Source of the DNA: Calothrix sp. FI2-JRJ7
GTDB lineage: Bacteria > Cyanobacteriota > Cyanobacteriia > Cyanobacteriales > Nostocaceae
Length of the DNA: 64,000 bases
Reading direction: 5' to 3'
NCBI GenBank assembly: GCA_019359675.1
Contig: JAHHGX010000084.1
Coordinates: 81,304 to 145,303 of the forward strand
The first letter of the stretch is position 1. Each line of letters opens with the position of its first letter. Both the position numbers and the translations under genes were made by a program. The notes beneath the pieces are model-generated. The model searched no databases and had not been told where the DNA came from. It worked only from the letters and a program-made list of their open reading frames with translations. This document shows positions 26,268-36,447 of the stretch, piece after piece.

Positions 26268-26806
26268 TTGCGTCTGTATTAAAAGTTACTTAAACAAAAG
26301 ATTAACAGAAGATTAATAAAAAATATACGCCCTATTGCAGTTGCAGCTTGTTAAGAAAATGTGTAATTGTATTTAGCTTTGCGTACACAAATCAATAACA
26401 TGCGGCGCTTGTACGTAAACTGAGTTGAAGTGCTGAATCCACGTATTTTCAATTAATTTGACTCAAAATTTTTTTCCTAATTGACAAGCGCAATTTGCTA
26501 CGGTAGATAGCTTAATCATCTGTAAAATCTATATTAATTCCAGTTAATTATTTTCTAGGTATTTAAATCATTTATTAATATATTGTTCGTAAAAATTAAT
26601 ACTATCACTTTATAATTAAAGGATGATGTCTTTAGCTAACTATTATGTTTTAAACACATGTAAGCAATGGACTAGTTGCATTAAAATTCATAGATAGCAA
26701 TAAAAAGCTTCTATCTTAGGACTTATTTATAATCTTAGCTGCTTTCATTTGATTACGAATAGTAGTTATGCATGAAATGCATCATTGATATGAGTTATTA
26801 TCATGA

Positions 26807-26821
26807 AGAAACCCGGTTTCT
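26807..26821. repeat. AGAAACCCGGTTTCT dispersed palindrome
   Basis: Copy of the near-palindromic repeat family, directly downstream of the kdp operon. It could act as its terminator hairpin. Confidence 0.7.
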
Positions 26822-26830
26822 AGGATTTTG

Positions 26831-27436
26831 CTATTGATTTCGGCGCTGGTTAGAAACTCGTTCATTTAAATCGAGCGTATAGTTGAGTCTTAGAACATTT
26901 ACACCAGGTTCGCCAAAAATACCCAGAAATCGATTGTCGGTTGAGCGATTTATTAGTGGTATCACTTCTTCTGGTCGTATACCACGCGCTTTTGCTACCC
27001 GATCTAGTTGTGCGCTTGCTGCTCGTAAAGAGATATGAGGGTCTAAACCAGAAGCAGAAGTGTAAATAAAGTCTCCTAGGGGTAATATGCTTTCATCACG
27101 TAGTTGATTTGCTGTATCGACGACACGCTTGAGTAAATCAGGATTGCTTGGAGCTAAGTTGCTGGCGCCTGATACTCCTGTTGGTCTACCTTGTTTGCCT
27201 TGGCTATAGCGAACTGCGCTAGGACGAGTATGAAAGTAACGCTCGGATGTAAATACTTGACCAATTAAAGACGAACCATATGCTTTGTTCTCTAAATTGT
27301 AAACAATACTACCGTTCGCTTTTTCACGCAGCGTTGGTAATTGTCCAACGCCAAAAATTAGTAAGGGATATACAATACCTGTTATTAGCCATAAAATTAC
27401 GCTAATGCGAATGGCTTTAAGAATATTTTGTAACAT
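26831..27436 (-). CDS. kdpC: K+-transporting ATPase subunit KdpC
   Basis: 201 residues with one N-terminal membrane helix (about 11-32) and a periplasmic domain. KdpC stabilises the KdpB-KdpA complex. The typical LIGQVFTSERYFHTRPSA and SGLDPHISLRAASAQLDRVA stretches are present, the latter the most conserved part of the family. Last gene of the operon kdpA-kdpB-small subunit-kdpC; the next gene upstream ends 6 bp before its start. No kdpD or kdpE follows. Confidence 0.93.
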   Translation of the reverse strand: MLQNILKAIRISVILWLITGIVYPLLIFGVGQLPTLREKANGSIVYNLENKAYGSSLIGQVFTSERYFHTRPSAVRYSQGKQGRPTGVSGASNLAPSNPDLLKRVVDTANQLRDESILPLGDFIYTSASGLDPHISLRAASAQLDRVAKARGIRPEEVIPLINRSTDNRFLGIFGEPGVNVLRLNYTLDLNERVSNQRRNQ

Positions 27437-27442
27437 AATTAT

Positions 27443-27643
27443 TTAATATCTATCGGGACGAAATATTACATCAAATAAATAAATTACTAACCCAAGGGTA
27501 ATAATGCCAAGTCCAGCAAGTGCATAAGTATGACGTGGTTCTAACTTACCTGTTGTGGCATAAACTACAGGCACAATCACTATATTAAAGCACGTTATAA
27601 AGAAAATTATAATCGGTAATTTTTTTCGACTGAAGTAGCTCAT
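27443..27643 (-). CDS. kdpF: Small Kdp subunit (KdpF/KdpG-like)
   Basis: 66 residues with two hydrophobic segments (about 9-28 and 41-60). The second, LAGLGIITLGLVIYLFDVIF followed by RPDRY, resembles KdpF, the tiny stabilising peptide of the Kdp pump. The extra N-terminal helix fits the longer protein called KdpG between kdpB and kdpC in Anabaena. The start overlaps the kdpB stop by 4 bp and kdpC begins 6 bp later, so translation is coupled. Confidence 0.75.
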   Translation of the reverse strand: MSYFSRKKLPIIIFFITCFNIVIVPVVYATTGKLEPRHTYALAGLGIITLGLVIYLFDVIFRPDRY

Positions 27644-29715
27644 GCTAATCCTATGATAGTAATAATAACGTCAAGAAACTTAATGACAATAAATGGTGCA
27701 ATCACTCCTCCTAATCCATAAATCAATATATTTTGTTGTAATAATTCATTTGCTGTTAATGGTTTAAATTTCACTCCTTTTAATGCTAAAGGAATTAATG
27801 CCGGAATAATCAACGCATTATAAATCAATGCTGATAGTACTGCCGAATTTGTACTGGTTAAACGCATAACATTTAAACCCTGTAAGTTTGTACTGGCAAA
27901 TAATACAGGTATAATGGCAAAATACTTGGCGATATCATTCGCAATTGAAAAGGTTGTTAAGGCACCACGTGTTATTAATAACTGTTTCCCAATTCCTACT
28001 ATATCAATAAGCTTGGTAGGGTCTGAGTCTAAGTCCACCATATTAGCTGCTTCTTTAGCAGCTTGAGTCCCGGTATTCATTGCGACACCAACGTTTGCTT
28101 GTGCAAGTGCTGGTGCGTCGTTCGTCCCGTCTCCCGTCATTGCGACAAGCTTACCTTGCGCTTGTTCTTGTTGAATAACTTCAATTTTGTCTTCGGGTGT
28201 TGCTTCCGCAATAAAATCATCAACTCCAGCTTCACGCGCAATTACCGAAGCAGTTATTCTATTATCTCCAGTTAACATTACAGTACGCACACCCATACGT
28301 CGCAATTGTTCAAAACGCTCGCGAATACCTGGTTTAACAATATCTTTGAGATAAATTACTCCATAAATTTCGCCGTCAACAGCTACAGCAAGCGGAGTTC
28401 CTCCTTGAGATGAAACTCGTTGATAAGCTGTATCTAGTTCGGGTGAGTCATAACCTCCACGAGAGCGTACAAATCCTTTTATTGCTCCTACTGCTCCTTT
28501 TCGTATTTGACTACCATCGGGTAAATTTGTACCGCTCATGCGAGTTTTGGCAGAAAATTCTACTCCTTGTGAATAACTAGTGTCAAAATCAATGATGGCG
28601 CCTAAACGTTCGGCTAATCGAACTATTGATTTCCCTTCCGGCGTATCATCAAATATACTTGCCCATAATGCAACTTGAGCTATTTCTTGAATAGTATGAT
28701 TGTTAATAGGGATAAATTCTTCTGCCAGTCGGTTGCCAAGTGTAATAGTACCTGTTTTATCTAATACTAAAGTATTAACATCGCCACAAGCTTCAACTGC
28801 ACGTCCAGAAGTAGCAATAACATTGAACTGAGCAACTCTATCCATACCAGCAATACCAATAGCACTGAGCAATCCACCAATCGTGGTAGGAATTAAAGCT
28901 ACAAGTAAGGCTATCAATACAGGAACACTAACGGGACTATTAACGTAATAAGCCAACGCAGGCAGTGTTACTATCACAAAGACAAACACTAGTGTTAGAA
29001 CAGCAAGTAGTACAGTTAGTGCAATTTCGTTAGGTGTTTTGCTACGTTCGGCGCCTTCTACTAAAGCAATCATTCTGTCAATAAAACCTTTACCAGGTTC
29101 GGCAGTAATACGAATAATTAACTCGTCAGAAATAATTCGCGTCCCTCCAGTTACAGAACTGGCAATATCTGAGCCAGATTCCTTTAAAACTGGCGCCGAT
29201 TCACCAGTAATTGCCGACTCATCAACGCTCGCAACCCCCATCGTCACTTCTCCGTCAGCGGGAATAATATCACCTGCTGTGACATAAACGGTATCACCAC
29301 GTTTCAAAGTTCTAGAAGAAACTTCTGTAATACTGCCATCAGGTGCGAGTTGTTTTGCAATTGTTTCAGATTTGCTAGAACGCAGTGCTGAAGCTTGTGC
29401 TTTACCGCGTCCTTCTGCAAAAGCTTCGGCAAAGTTAGCAAATAACACCGTTAAAAATAGAATTACAGTAACTAGTCCATTAAAAAGCTGCAAATTTTTA
29501 CCCGTGACTGACCCGAATAAATTTGGGTCAATAGTTACGGCTAAAGTAATTAATGTTGCAATCCATACCAGAAACATTACTGGGTTACGGATAGCTACTT
29601 TAGGATTCAGCTTGACAAAAGCATCTTTAACCGCGCGCACGTAAAGCCCTTTATCATTGACTTTCGATTGCTTACGCGGGTTTTTACGGTCACTCGAACG
29701 ATTACGTTGACGCAT
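27640..29715 (-). CDS. kdpB: K+-transporting P-type ATPase subunit KdpB
   Basis: 691 residues, full length. It is the ATP-hydrolysing subunit of the high-affinity potassium pump. The phosphorylation site is DKTGTITLGNR, the actuator loop is ESAITGESAPV, and the hinge is MLTGDNRITASVIAREAGVDDFIAEATPEDK followed by AMTGDGTNDAPALAQANVGVAM. It sits 3 bp after the kdpA stop. A basic, disordered N-terminus (RQRNRSSDRKNPRK) precedes the first helix and is typical of cyanobacterial KdpB. Confidence 0.96.
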   Translation of the reverse strand: MRQRNRSSDRKNPRKQSKVNDKGLYVRAVKDAFVKLNPKVAIRNPVMFLVWIATLITLAVTIDPNLFGSVTGKNLQLFNGLVTVILFLTVLFANFAEAFAEGRGKAQASALRSSKSETIAKQLAPDGSITEVSSRTLKRGDTVYVTAGDIIPADGEVTMGVASVDESAITGESAPVLKESGSDIASSVTGGTRIISDELIIRITAEPGKGFIDRMIALVEGAERSKTPNEIALTVLLAVLTLVFVFVIVTLPALAYYVNSPVSVPVLIALLVALIPTTIGGLLSAIGIAGMDRVAQFNVIATSGRAVEACGDVNTLVLDKTGTITLGNRLAEEFIPINNHTIQEIAQVALWASIFDDTPEGKSIVRLAERLGAIIDFDTSYSQGVEFSAKTRMSGTNLPDGSQIRKGAVGAIKGFVRSRGGYDSPELDTAYQRVSSQGGTPLAVAVDGEIYGVIYLKDIVKPGIRERFEQLRRMGVRTVMLTGDNRITASVIAREAGVDDFIAEATPEDKIEVIQQEQAQGKLVAMTGDGTNDAPALAQANVGVAMNTGTQAAKEAANMVDLDSDPTKLIDIVGIGKQLLITRGALTTFSIANDIAKYFAIIPVLFASTNLQGLNVMRLTSTNSAVLSALIYNALIIPALIPLALKGVKFKPLTANELLQQNILIYGLGGVIAPFIVIKFLDVIITIIGLA

Positions 29716-29718
29716 AAT

Positions 29719-31401
29719 TTATCTGGCAATTTTAAAGCCTTCGGCGATTGGACCTAGGGCGAGAACGGGGAAAAATGTTAAAACTCCGAGTATGAGAATA
29801 ACACCTGCGGTTACAGTTACAAACAGTGAAGTATCAGTTCGCAAGGTTCCTGGGGTTTCGGGAACGGGTTGTTTTTTCCCCATACTTTCGGCGAGTAATA
29901 AAATTGCAATAATTGGAATATACCGTCCAATTATCATGCTTACTGCTGCGCTTAAATTCCACCACAACGTATTATCATTCAAGCCTTCCAGCCCTGAACC
30001 ATTATTAGCACTCGCTGATGCGTATTCATATACTACTTGTGAAATACCGTGAAATCCTGGGTTACTAATTCCTGCCAATGTCTTGGGAAAAGCAAGGGTA
30101 ATAGCACTGGGGATCAAGACGGCAATTGGATGAATTAATAGTATGAGACTTGCAAGTACAATTTCACGCTGTTCTATTTTACGTCCCAAAAATTCTGGGG
30201 TACGTCCCACCATCAACCCTGTAACAAACACTGTCAAGATTAAAAATATAAATAAATATGCTGTTCCTGTACCTTGTCCACCCCAGACAATTTGTAAGAA
30301 CATATTTAGTAAAGTTGAAAAGCCACCTGCTGGCATAAGTGAGTCATGCATTCCATTGACGGCGCCGCACATTGTGGCAGTAGTCAGCACCGCCCATAAT
30401 GCCGTTTGTGCCCAACCAAAACGTATTTCTTTACCTTCTAAATTTGGTTGTTCTAGTCCAACACTACTATTTATAAGTGGATTTCCTTGATATTCGCCAA
30501 TTGCACTTACTCCCACTAACACAACAAAGATGACAAGTACCATCCAGTACAGTAGCCAAGCTTGTTTAATATTATTGGCAAACACTCCATAGGTATAAAT
30601 CAGCGCACTGGGAATGCATACCATTGCTATGATTTCGATTAAATTTGATATAGTATTGGGATTTTCAAATGGATGTGCGGAGTTAATACCAAAGAAACCA
30701 CCACCGTTTTCACCCAACTGTTTAATCATCTCGAACGATGCTACTGGTCCTCTAGCAATATACTGTCTGGCGCCTTCAAGAGTTATTACTTCTTGGGTTG
30801 GTGCAAATGTTTGTGGTACACCTTGAGTTAGCAGTACTATTGCTCCGACCAGCGAAAGTGGCAGCAATATTCGTGTAATTGCACGAGTTATATCTATATA
30901 AAAATTTCCTAGCTTTTTCCCAGTTAAACCACGAATAAAAGCAATGCCAACAGCTAAACCAGTTGCAGCAGAAGTGAACATCAAAAATGTTAGAGCTGCT
31001 GTTTGACTGAAATAACTTAAACTTGTTTCACCTGCATAATGCTGCTGGTCAGTATTGGTGAGAAATGAAATCGTTGTATGCAGTGCAGTATCCCACCGCA
31101 TGGCGCCAAATTTATTCGGATTTAGTGGTAGCGCCCGCTGACTCATTAATAATATATATACAAAGGCGCCCATAAATACATTGGTGTAAAGCACAGCGCG
31201 CGCATACTGCCAACCTGTCATATCGTCACGACGCGCAATACCTCCTAGGACATATATAATTCGTTCTAACGAATTCATAATTGGGTCGAGAAGCGTTCGC
31301 TGACCCATAAACACCTTTGCTATGTACTTACCAAGAAACGGCGTTATTGCAACAACAATACACAGCGTTAAACCGATTTGCAAAAATCCTTGTAATAGCA
31401 T
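29719..31401 (-). CDS. kdpA: K+-transporting ATPase subunit KdpA
   Basis: 560 residues, the usual length, with ten membrane helices. KdpA holds the potassium-selective pore. Signatures are [14 protein letters not shown] (first selectivity loop), [20 protein letters not shown] (second), the [15 protein letters not shown] loop and [17 protein letters not shown] (fourth). First gene of the operon. Two palindromic repeats fill the gap between its start and priA, so its promoter must lie within or beyond them. The KdpD/KdpE regulators are not in the window. Confidence 0.96.
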   Translation of the reverse strand: MLLQGFLQIGLTLCIVVAITPFLGKYIAKVFMGQRTLLDPIMNSLERIIYVLGGIARRDDMTGWQYARAVLYTNVFMGAFVYILLMSQRALPLNPNKFGAMRWDTALHTTISFLTNTDQQHYAGETSLSYFSQTAALTFLMFTSAATGLAVGIAFIRGLTGKKLGNFYIDITRAITRILLPLSLVGAIVLLTQGVPQTFAPTQEVITLEGARQYIARGPVASFEMIKQLGENGGGFFGINSAHPFENPNTISNLIEIIAMVCIPSALIYTYGVFANNIKQAWLLYWMVLVIFVVLVGVSAIGEYQGNPLINSSVGLEQPNLEGKEIRFGWAQTALWAVLTTATMCGAVNGMHDSLMPAGGFSTLLNMFLQIVWGGQGTGTAYLFIFLILTVFVTGLMVGRTPEFLGRKIEQREIVLASLILLIHPIAVLIPSAITLAFPKTLAGISNPGFHGISQVVYEYASASANNGSGLEGLNDNTLWWNLSAAVSMIIGRYIPIIAILLLAESMGKKQPVPETPGTLRTDTSLFVTVTAGVILILGVLTFFPVLALGPIAEGFKIAR

Positions 31402-31427
31402 TATATGTATCTACAATTTAATAAGAC

Positions 31428-31491
31428 GTAGGGTGCGTAACGCTTCCACAATCCTACAACGCAAGCGAAGAATCATGTAGCGTTACGCACC
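31428..31491. repeat. Palindromic MITE-like element, copy C
   Basis: GTAGGGTGCGTAACGCT at 31428-31444 faces AGCGTTACGCACC at 31479-31491 (13-bp perfect core). It lies 27 bp upstream of the kdpA start. The centre resembles that of copy A. Confidence 0.8.
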
Positions 31492-31515
31492 ATAATCTAC
31501 AACACAAACGTTGAT

Positions 31516-31579
31516 GGTGCGTGAAAGCACTTAAATATTTGATCTAGTTGTAAATTGTAATAGCTTTCACGCACCCTAC
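31516..31579. repeat. Palindromic MITE-like element, copy D
   Basis: GGTGCGTGAAAGC at 31516-31528 faces GCTTTCACGCACCCTAC at 31563-31579. The right arm supplies the priA stop codon TAG (31576-31578, minus strand). It is adjacent to copy C, 24 bp away. Confidence 0.85.
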
Positions 31580-34269
31580 ATAATATTTAATGGGTCAACA
31601 TCAATCGTTAAACTCACTCCTTCAGGACATATTTCACGCACTTCATCCCAGTTCGGTAACTGTGGCAAAGCATTAGGTGGAAATTTTACCATAATTTGCC
31701 AGCGGTACCGATTTGCTACACGCATAATACTAGCAGGCGCCGGACCAAGTATCTCATAACCTTCCCCACCACGCAAAAATGCCGCGATAATTTCGGAAGC
31801 ATTCGCAACTTGTACCGCATCTACACTACTCAAACGTAACAAAATTAACCGCCCAAACGGAGGATAATTAAGTGCTTGCCGTTGCTCTAATTCAATGGCA
31901 GTAAAGGCTTTATAATCATGCCCACGTACAGCTTCAATAACCGGATGTTCTGGTGTATACGTTTGTAAAATTACACGTCCAGGTTCTTCACCCCGTCCTG
32001 CACGTCCTGCTACCTGTGTTAAAGTTTGAAACGCGCGTTCGCTAGCACGATAATCAGATAAATGTAACAGTCCATCAGCAGCGACAACTCCTACTAAAGT
32101 TACCTGTGGCAAGTCTAAACCTTTAGTAAGCATTTGTGTGCCTAACAAAATATCCGCTTCACCATTAATAAATTGCGTCAACAAATTACGATGGGCGCCT
32201 TTATTACTTGTAGTATCACTATCAAACCGAATTACACGTAGCTCTGGAAACTCCCTTGCTAGTTCCTGTGCGACTTTTTGCGTACCACTACCAAAAAATT
32301 TAAACTTCGGTGAATCACATTGTGGACAGCTTCGCCCATGTGGCGTTACATAATTACAATAATGACACCTTAATAACTGCGGCGCCCCATACTCTGTTTG
32401 ATGGTACGACAACGATACATCGCAATGCGGACACTCTATTACATACCCACAACTACGACACGAAACAAAAGTACTATGTCCCCGTCGGTGGATGAATAAA
32501 ATACCTTGTTGTTTTTTTTCTTGAAGTTGTATTAATGCGTCGGACAGCGTTCTGCTGAACATTGATTTATTGCCCTGCTGTAACTCAGAGCGCATATCAA
32601 TAATTTCTACAGGTGGAAGTGGACGTGAGTTCACACGTTCGGGCAAAGATAAATAAAGAGTTTTTTGCTGTTGCGAAGCTATTAATGTTTCTAACGCAGG
32701 AGTTGCAGAACCTAGAACCAAGACACAATTTTCGAGTTCTGCACGCCAAGTAGCAACTGTACGCGCGTGGTATGTAGGAATGGGAAAATCTTGTTTAAAT
32801 GATGAATCGTGTTCTTCATCGAGGATAATTAAACCCAAGTTAGATAAAGGAGCAAATATAGCACTACGAGTACCAATTACTACTTGTGGTTCTTTGTTCA
32901 ACATTTGGCGCCATGTATCGTAACGTTCACCATCACTGAGTCCACTATGATAAACGCTAACTTTGCGACCAAAACGGGCGCGAAATCTATCAGTAAGTTG
33001 AGGTGTTAGCCCGATTTCAGGAACTAATACAAGAGCAGATTTTCCATTTTCGAGCAAAGGTGCTATCGCTTGCAGGTAAACTTCGGTTTTTCCTGAACCT
33101 GTTACTCCGTGTAGCAAAATAGTTCCAGTAAGGCTGGCTCGAATTTGTGACAGCGCTTGAGTTTGGTCGTGTGTGAGGGTTTTTGCTGTGTCTGTTCCTG
33201 TTAAGCTGCCTGCATTTTCATCGCTTTCGCTTCGTAACTGTTCCCTTTCTTCAATAACTATATAGCCTTTATTCGATAAAGATTTTATGGTCGTTGCAGC
33301 GGCGCCGGTTATTTGTAACAATTCAGCCAACCATATTTCACCACCACGTCGTCGTAACACTTCCAAAACTTCGCGCTGACGAGTGGTAATATCACCCGTA
33401 AAGGAGTAAGCAGTTAAAATGACAGCTTTTTGTAATTTAGGACGAACGGTTCTTGCTTGTTCTATGTATTTTTCGACTAAACCTAACTTGGCAAGTTCGC
33501 GAACAGCACGAGTTGCTCCCTGAACTTGTCGTTGCAAGAAAACTAAGCTGTAATCTCCTTCCGTTTGCTCTTGCAGAATTCTTAAAATTTTATTGAATGT
33601 GACATTATGCACTTGCTTCGTTGAGTTCCGGAATATCAATAAGCAAAAAATCGATATTAAATATTCACTGTCAATTAAGTTTTGTAAATAAAATAAGAGT
33701 AATACAATATAAGATTCTAAAGAAAAACCCTTTTTTTTAGCTTGACTAAATTTCTGAAATAATAGCTGAGATTGTTCTTCGACGGAATTTGTTAAAGTTG
33801 AAACTGCGGCGCCTGCAACGGTTAAACGGACACGACGCTGTGATTTAGCAAGCAGTTTAGGTGGGAGTGCAGCCCGAATCACCTGAATTAAGGGTGTGTA
33901 ATAATATTGTGATACCCGCTCCATCAGCTTCCAATAACTTTCTTGGAAGAAATCTTTATGAACAACATCTTCAACTTGCTTGATTTTGTTAACTTCTAAC
34001 TGTAATGGAGGTGTATTAATTAAACGTATTGCGATGCCACCTACAACAGAGGCGCCGAATGGTACGCTCAAAATATCACCGGGTTTAATATCCAACTCGG
34101 TTGGTATGAAATATGGGTAGAGTTTGTGTCCGTCCTTCGTTGCAAATTGAACCAACTCCGGTGGAATATCTACCAAAACTTCTACCAAACGTTGCGTAAC
34201 GGTATGGTATCTTCCCCCGACTTCGGCAACCTTCAACATGGTTGGACTAGCAATGCTTGTGGTGTACAT
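31576..34269 (-). CDS. priA: Primosomal protein N' (replication restart helicase)
   Basis: 897 residues, longer than the about 730 of E. coli. PriA rebuilds replication forks. Order: 3'-DNA-binding domain (about 20-115), winged helix, then helicase with GVTGSGKTEVYL (Walker A, about 400), DEEH box, and zinc-binding cysteines CRSCGYVIECPHC, CHYCNYVTPHGRSCPQC. LLGTQMLTKGLDLP and QVAGRAGRGEEPG are helicase motifs V and VI. Residues about 170-228 form an unusual hydrophobic insertion (SYIVLLLFYLQNLID). The TAG stop lies in a palindromic repeat. The start may be the second methionine (MLKVAEVGG). Confidence 0.93.
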   Translation of the reverse strand: MYTTSIASPTMLKVAEVGGRYHTVTQRLVEVLVDIPPELVQFATKDGHKLYPYFIPTELDIKPGDILSVPFGASVVGGIAIRLINTPPLQLEVNKIKQVEDVVHKDFFQESYWKLMERVSQYYYTPLIQVIRAALPPKLLAKSQRRVRLTVAGAAVSTLTNSVEEQSQLLFQKFSQAKKKGFSLESYIVLLLFYLQNLIDSEYLISIFCLLIFRNSTKQVHNVTFNKILRILQEQTEGDYSLVFLQRQVQGATRAVRELAKLGLVEKYIEQARTVRPKLQKAVILTAYSFTGDITTRQREVLEVLRRRGGEIWLAELLQITGAAATTIKSLSNKGYIVIEEREQLRSESDENAGSLTGTDTAKTLTHDQTQALSQIRASLTGTILLHGVTGSGKTEVYLQAIAPLLENGKSALVLVPEIGLTPQLTDRFRARFGRKVSVYHSGLSDGERYDTWRQMLNKEPQVVIGTRSAIFAPLSNLGLIILDEEHDSSFKQDFPIPTYHARTVATWRAELENCVLVLGSATPALETLIASQQQKTLYLSLPERVNSRPLPPVEIIDMRSELQQGNKSMFSRTLSDALIQLQEKKQQGILFIHRRGHSTFVSCRSCGYVIECPHCDVSLSYHQTEYGAPQLLRCHYCNYVTPHGRSCPQCDSPKFKFFGSGTQKVAQELAREFPELRVIRFDSDTTSNKGAHRNLLTQFINGEADILLGTQMLTKGLDLPQVTLVGVVAADGLLHLSDYRASERAFQTLTQVAGRAGRGEEPGRVILQTYTPEHPVIEAVRGHDYKAFTAIELEQRQALNYPPFGRLILLRLSSVDAVQVANASEIIAAFLRGGEGYEILGPAPASIMRVANRYRWQIMVKFPPNALPQLPNWDEVREICPEGVSLTIDVDPLNIM

Positions 34270-35261
34270 ATATATTATCTATTTATCAATGAATTATAAT
34301 CCCAAATCTCATATCCTTCTAGATGATTCCCCCTTGCCCCTCTCCCCTTTCCGCTTTTCGCTTTTTTGACCTGACCGTTAACCATTAACTAAATCATTAA
34401 AAATTGTAGTTATCAATACTTTCGCTTGTCATATTACTTGATAAGTTTCCTATACAAGTGAATTGCTTAAGCTCTCCGTTATTAATTGCATCGCCGCCAT
34501 TACTTATTCATACTTATTTAGACGCAGATAAAATAACACAATAATGCTCGTAATTGCTTAGATTATTTTTTCTCCATATACTAAATAAGTAATAGCATCT
34601 TTTCCCTCCATCGGTAGATATTCAACCTTATTACGATATGAGAAGCTTTTATCTAGTCACTCTGAATGCCAAAGTTTAAACTGTCACATGGCAGCAAGTT
34701 AAAAATCATCAGAGAAGCACAGGATACAAAACTGTGTATCTTTGGAGCCACAAAGCATAAACTCATAGTTATTCAAATAATTATAGAAAAATTTAAGCAT
34801 TGAGGAGTGGCAAGGTATTTTTGTGTTAAGTGTATGCAATTTAGATTGAGGAGGATTTAACGTATTTGATGAATTAGAAGCAAAATTGAAAAAAAACTAC
34901 AAATAAATTTGGATACACCACAACGTTTACAACCTGCAAGCGTTGATTTAAAAAAATTAACAGTTCGCGTTCAAATCACCCAAAGCGTAAGCTCTGAATA
35001 CAACTTGACCTAAGTCAAAACAACTTACGTAGTAAATTGACTAGTTATAGTGTAAAATCTAGAACTAGTGCCTAAAAGGACGCTAATAATTAACTTTTAG
35101 CCAAAGCATCTGTTTGAGAAAATAAACCAGGCGCACTTACTACTACTAAGTTTTTTTAGCGAGATAGCAATACCTGGATACTCCAATCTACGTATTGCAT
35201 AAATGCAGTAAAGCGCAAAAGTTATGTACCAATCGGAAGCAACCATTCCTCACATAAACCT
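34270..35261. other. 992-bp intergenic region before sigC
   Basis: No credible gene. Around 34860-35010 there are short frames (for example LDTPQRLQPASVDLKKLTVR) without a good start, possibly a remnant. The region is long enough to hold several sigC promoters and a long leader. I see no clear repeat or binding site. Confidence 0.5.
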
Positions 35262-36383
35262 ATGAATATTGCAGAATTGGAAACAATCGAGATTATCGAA
35301 AGTGCTACTGATATTGAAGAACCAACGCTCGATATTTTAGAACAAGTAGCCGACGAAGCTTTGATTGCCGACAATGATGAACGTGACGGTGACCAGATGG
35401 GAGCAGCTCGTCCTTCTGGATATAACAAAACCGAACATGATGATGCAGTCGGAGCTTTCTTTAAAGAAATGGCACGTTACCCGTTGCTAAAACCGGATGA
35501 AGAGGTCGAGTTAGCAAGACGAGTCAGATTTTTAGAAGAAGTTCGAGAAATACAAGCATCATTACAAGAGAAGTCAGAGCAACCTGTAACTAAGGCACAA
35601 GTTGCAGCGCAGTTAGATTTGACAGAAAGACAATTAGAAAGTCGCTTATATCAAGGTAGAGTTGCTAAACGCAAAATGATTCGCTCGAATTTGCGTTTAG
35701 TAGTATCAATAGCAAAACGATATTTAAATCGTGGAGTTCCTTTTCTGGATTTGATACAGGAAGGAGCAATGGGTTTGAACCGTGCGACAGAAAAGTTTGA
35801 CCCAGATAAAGGATATAAATTTTCAACTTACGCGTATTGGTGGATACGTCAAGCTATTACTCGTGCTATAGCAAATGACGCGCGCACAATTCGTTTGCCA
35901 ATTCACATTGTCGAAAAGCTGAACAAGCTCAAAAAAGCGCAACGCGAACTCAAACAGCAGCTTGGACGTAACCCCAACGAAGTAGAACTTGCTGCCATAT
36001 TAGAAATACCTCCATCTCAGCTGCGTCAGCTTCAACAATTACGTCGTCAAGCGCTTTCCCTCAACCATCGTGTCGGTAAAGAAGAAGATACCGAATTGAT
36101 GGATTTATTAGAAGATGAAGATAATCAGTCTCCTGAAGCAAAAATGAACGAAAGCATGATGCGTCAGGAGATATGGGAAGTTTTGGCTGATGTATTGACA
36201 CCGCGTGAAAAAGATGTAATCTCATTGCGCTATGGTTTAACAACGAGTGAGCCATGTACTTTAGAAGAAGTTGGCAATATGTTCAATCTTTCTCGCGAAC
36301 GTGTTCGTCAAATTCAAAGTAAAGCAATGCGAAAACTTCGGCGCCCACATATCGCTAAACGCTTAAAAGGTTGGCTGATATAA
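35262..36383 (+). CDS. sigC: Group 2 sigma factor, SigC-like
   Basis: 373 residues. It directs RNA polymerase to non-housekeeping promoters. The acidic N-terminus is followed by region 1.2 (DAVGAFFKEMARYPLLKPDEE), region 2 (NLRLVVSIAKRYLNRG, then FDPDKGYKFSTYAYWWIRQAITRAI), region 3 and region 4 (EVGNMFNLSRERVRQIQSKAMRKLR). The AFFKEMARYPLLKPDEEVE opening is what I associate with cyanobacterial SigC rather than SigA or SigB/D/E. Group 2 status follows from the intact regions 2 and 4 and the short region 1.1. A single gene with a long upstream region. Confidence 0.85.
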   Translation: MNIAELETIEIIESATDIEEPTLDILEQVADEALIADNDERDGDQMGAARPSGYNKTEHDDAVGAFFKEMARYPLLKPDEEVELARRVRFLEEVREIQASLQEKSEQPVTKAQVAAQLDLTERQLESRLYQGRVAKRKMIRSNLRLVVSIAKRYLNRGVPFLDLIQEGAMGLNRATEKFDPDKGYKFSTYAYWWIRQAITRAIANDARTIRLPIHIVEKLNKLKKAQRELKQQLGRNPNEVELAAILEIPPSQLRQLQQLRRQALSLNHRVGKEEDTELMDLLEDEDNQSPEAKMNESMMRQEIWEVLADVLTPREKDVISLRYGLTTSEPCTLEEVGNMFNLSRERVRQIQSKAMRKLRRPHIAKRLKGWLI

Positions 36384-36447
36384 TATATGTCGCTTTTCGT
36401 TTATGATTTTGGATTGAACTAAGTTGGAATCCAAAATCTAAAATACT

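Larger units (their letters stand above)
26204..26830. other. 627-bp amt/kdpC intergenic region
   Basis: AT-rich, no coding frame. It contains the amt upstream region with one NtcA-like box and, near its right end, an AGAAACCCGGTTTCT palindrome (26807-26821) that lies 10 bp past the kdpC stop. Confidence 0.5.

Noticed and set aside
29039..30490. Plus-strand frames opposite kdpB and kdpA
   Set aside because: Low-complexity antisense frames of strongly conserved genes, with no motifs of their own.
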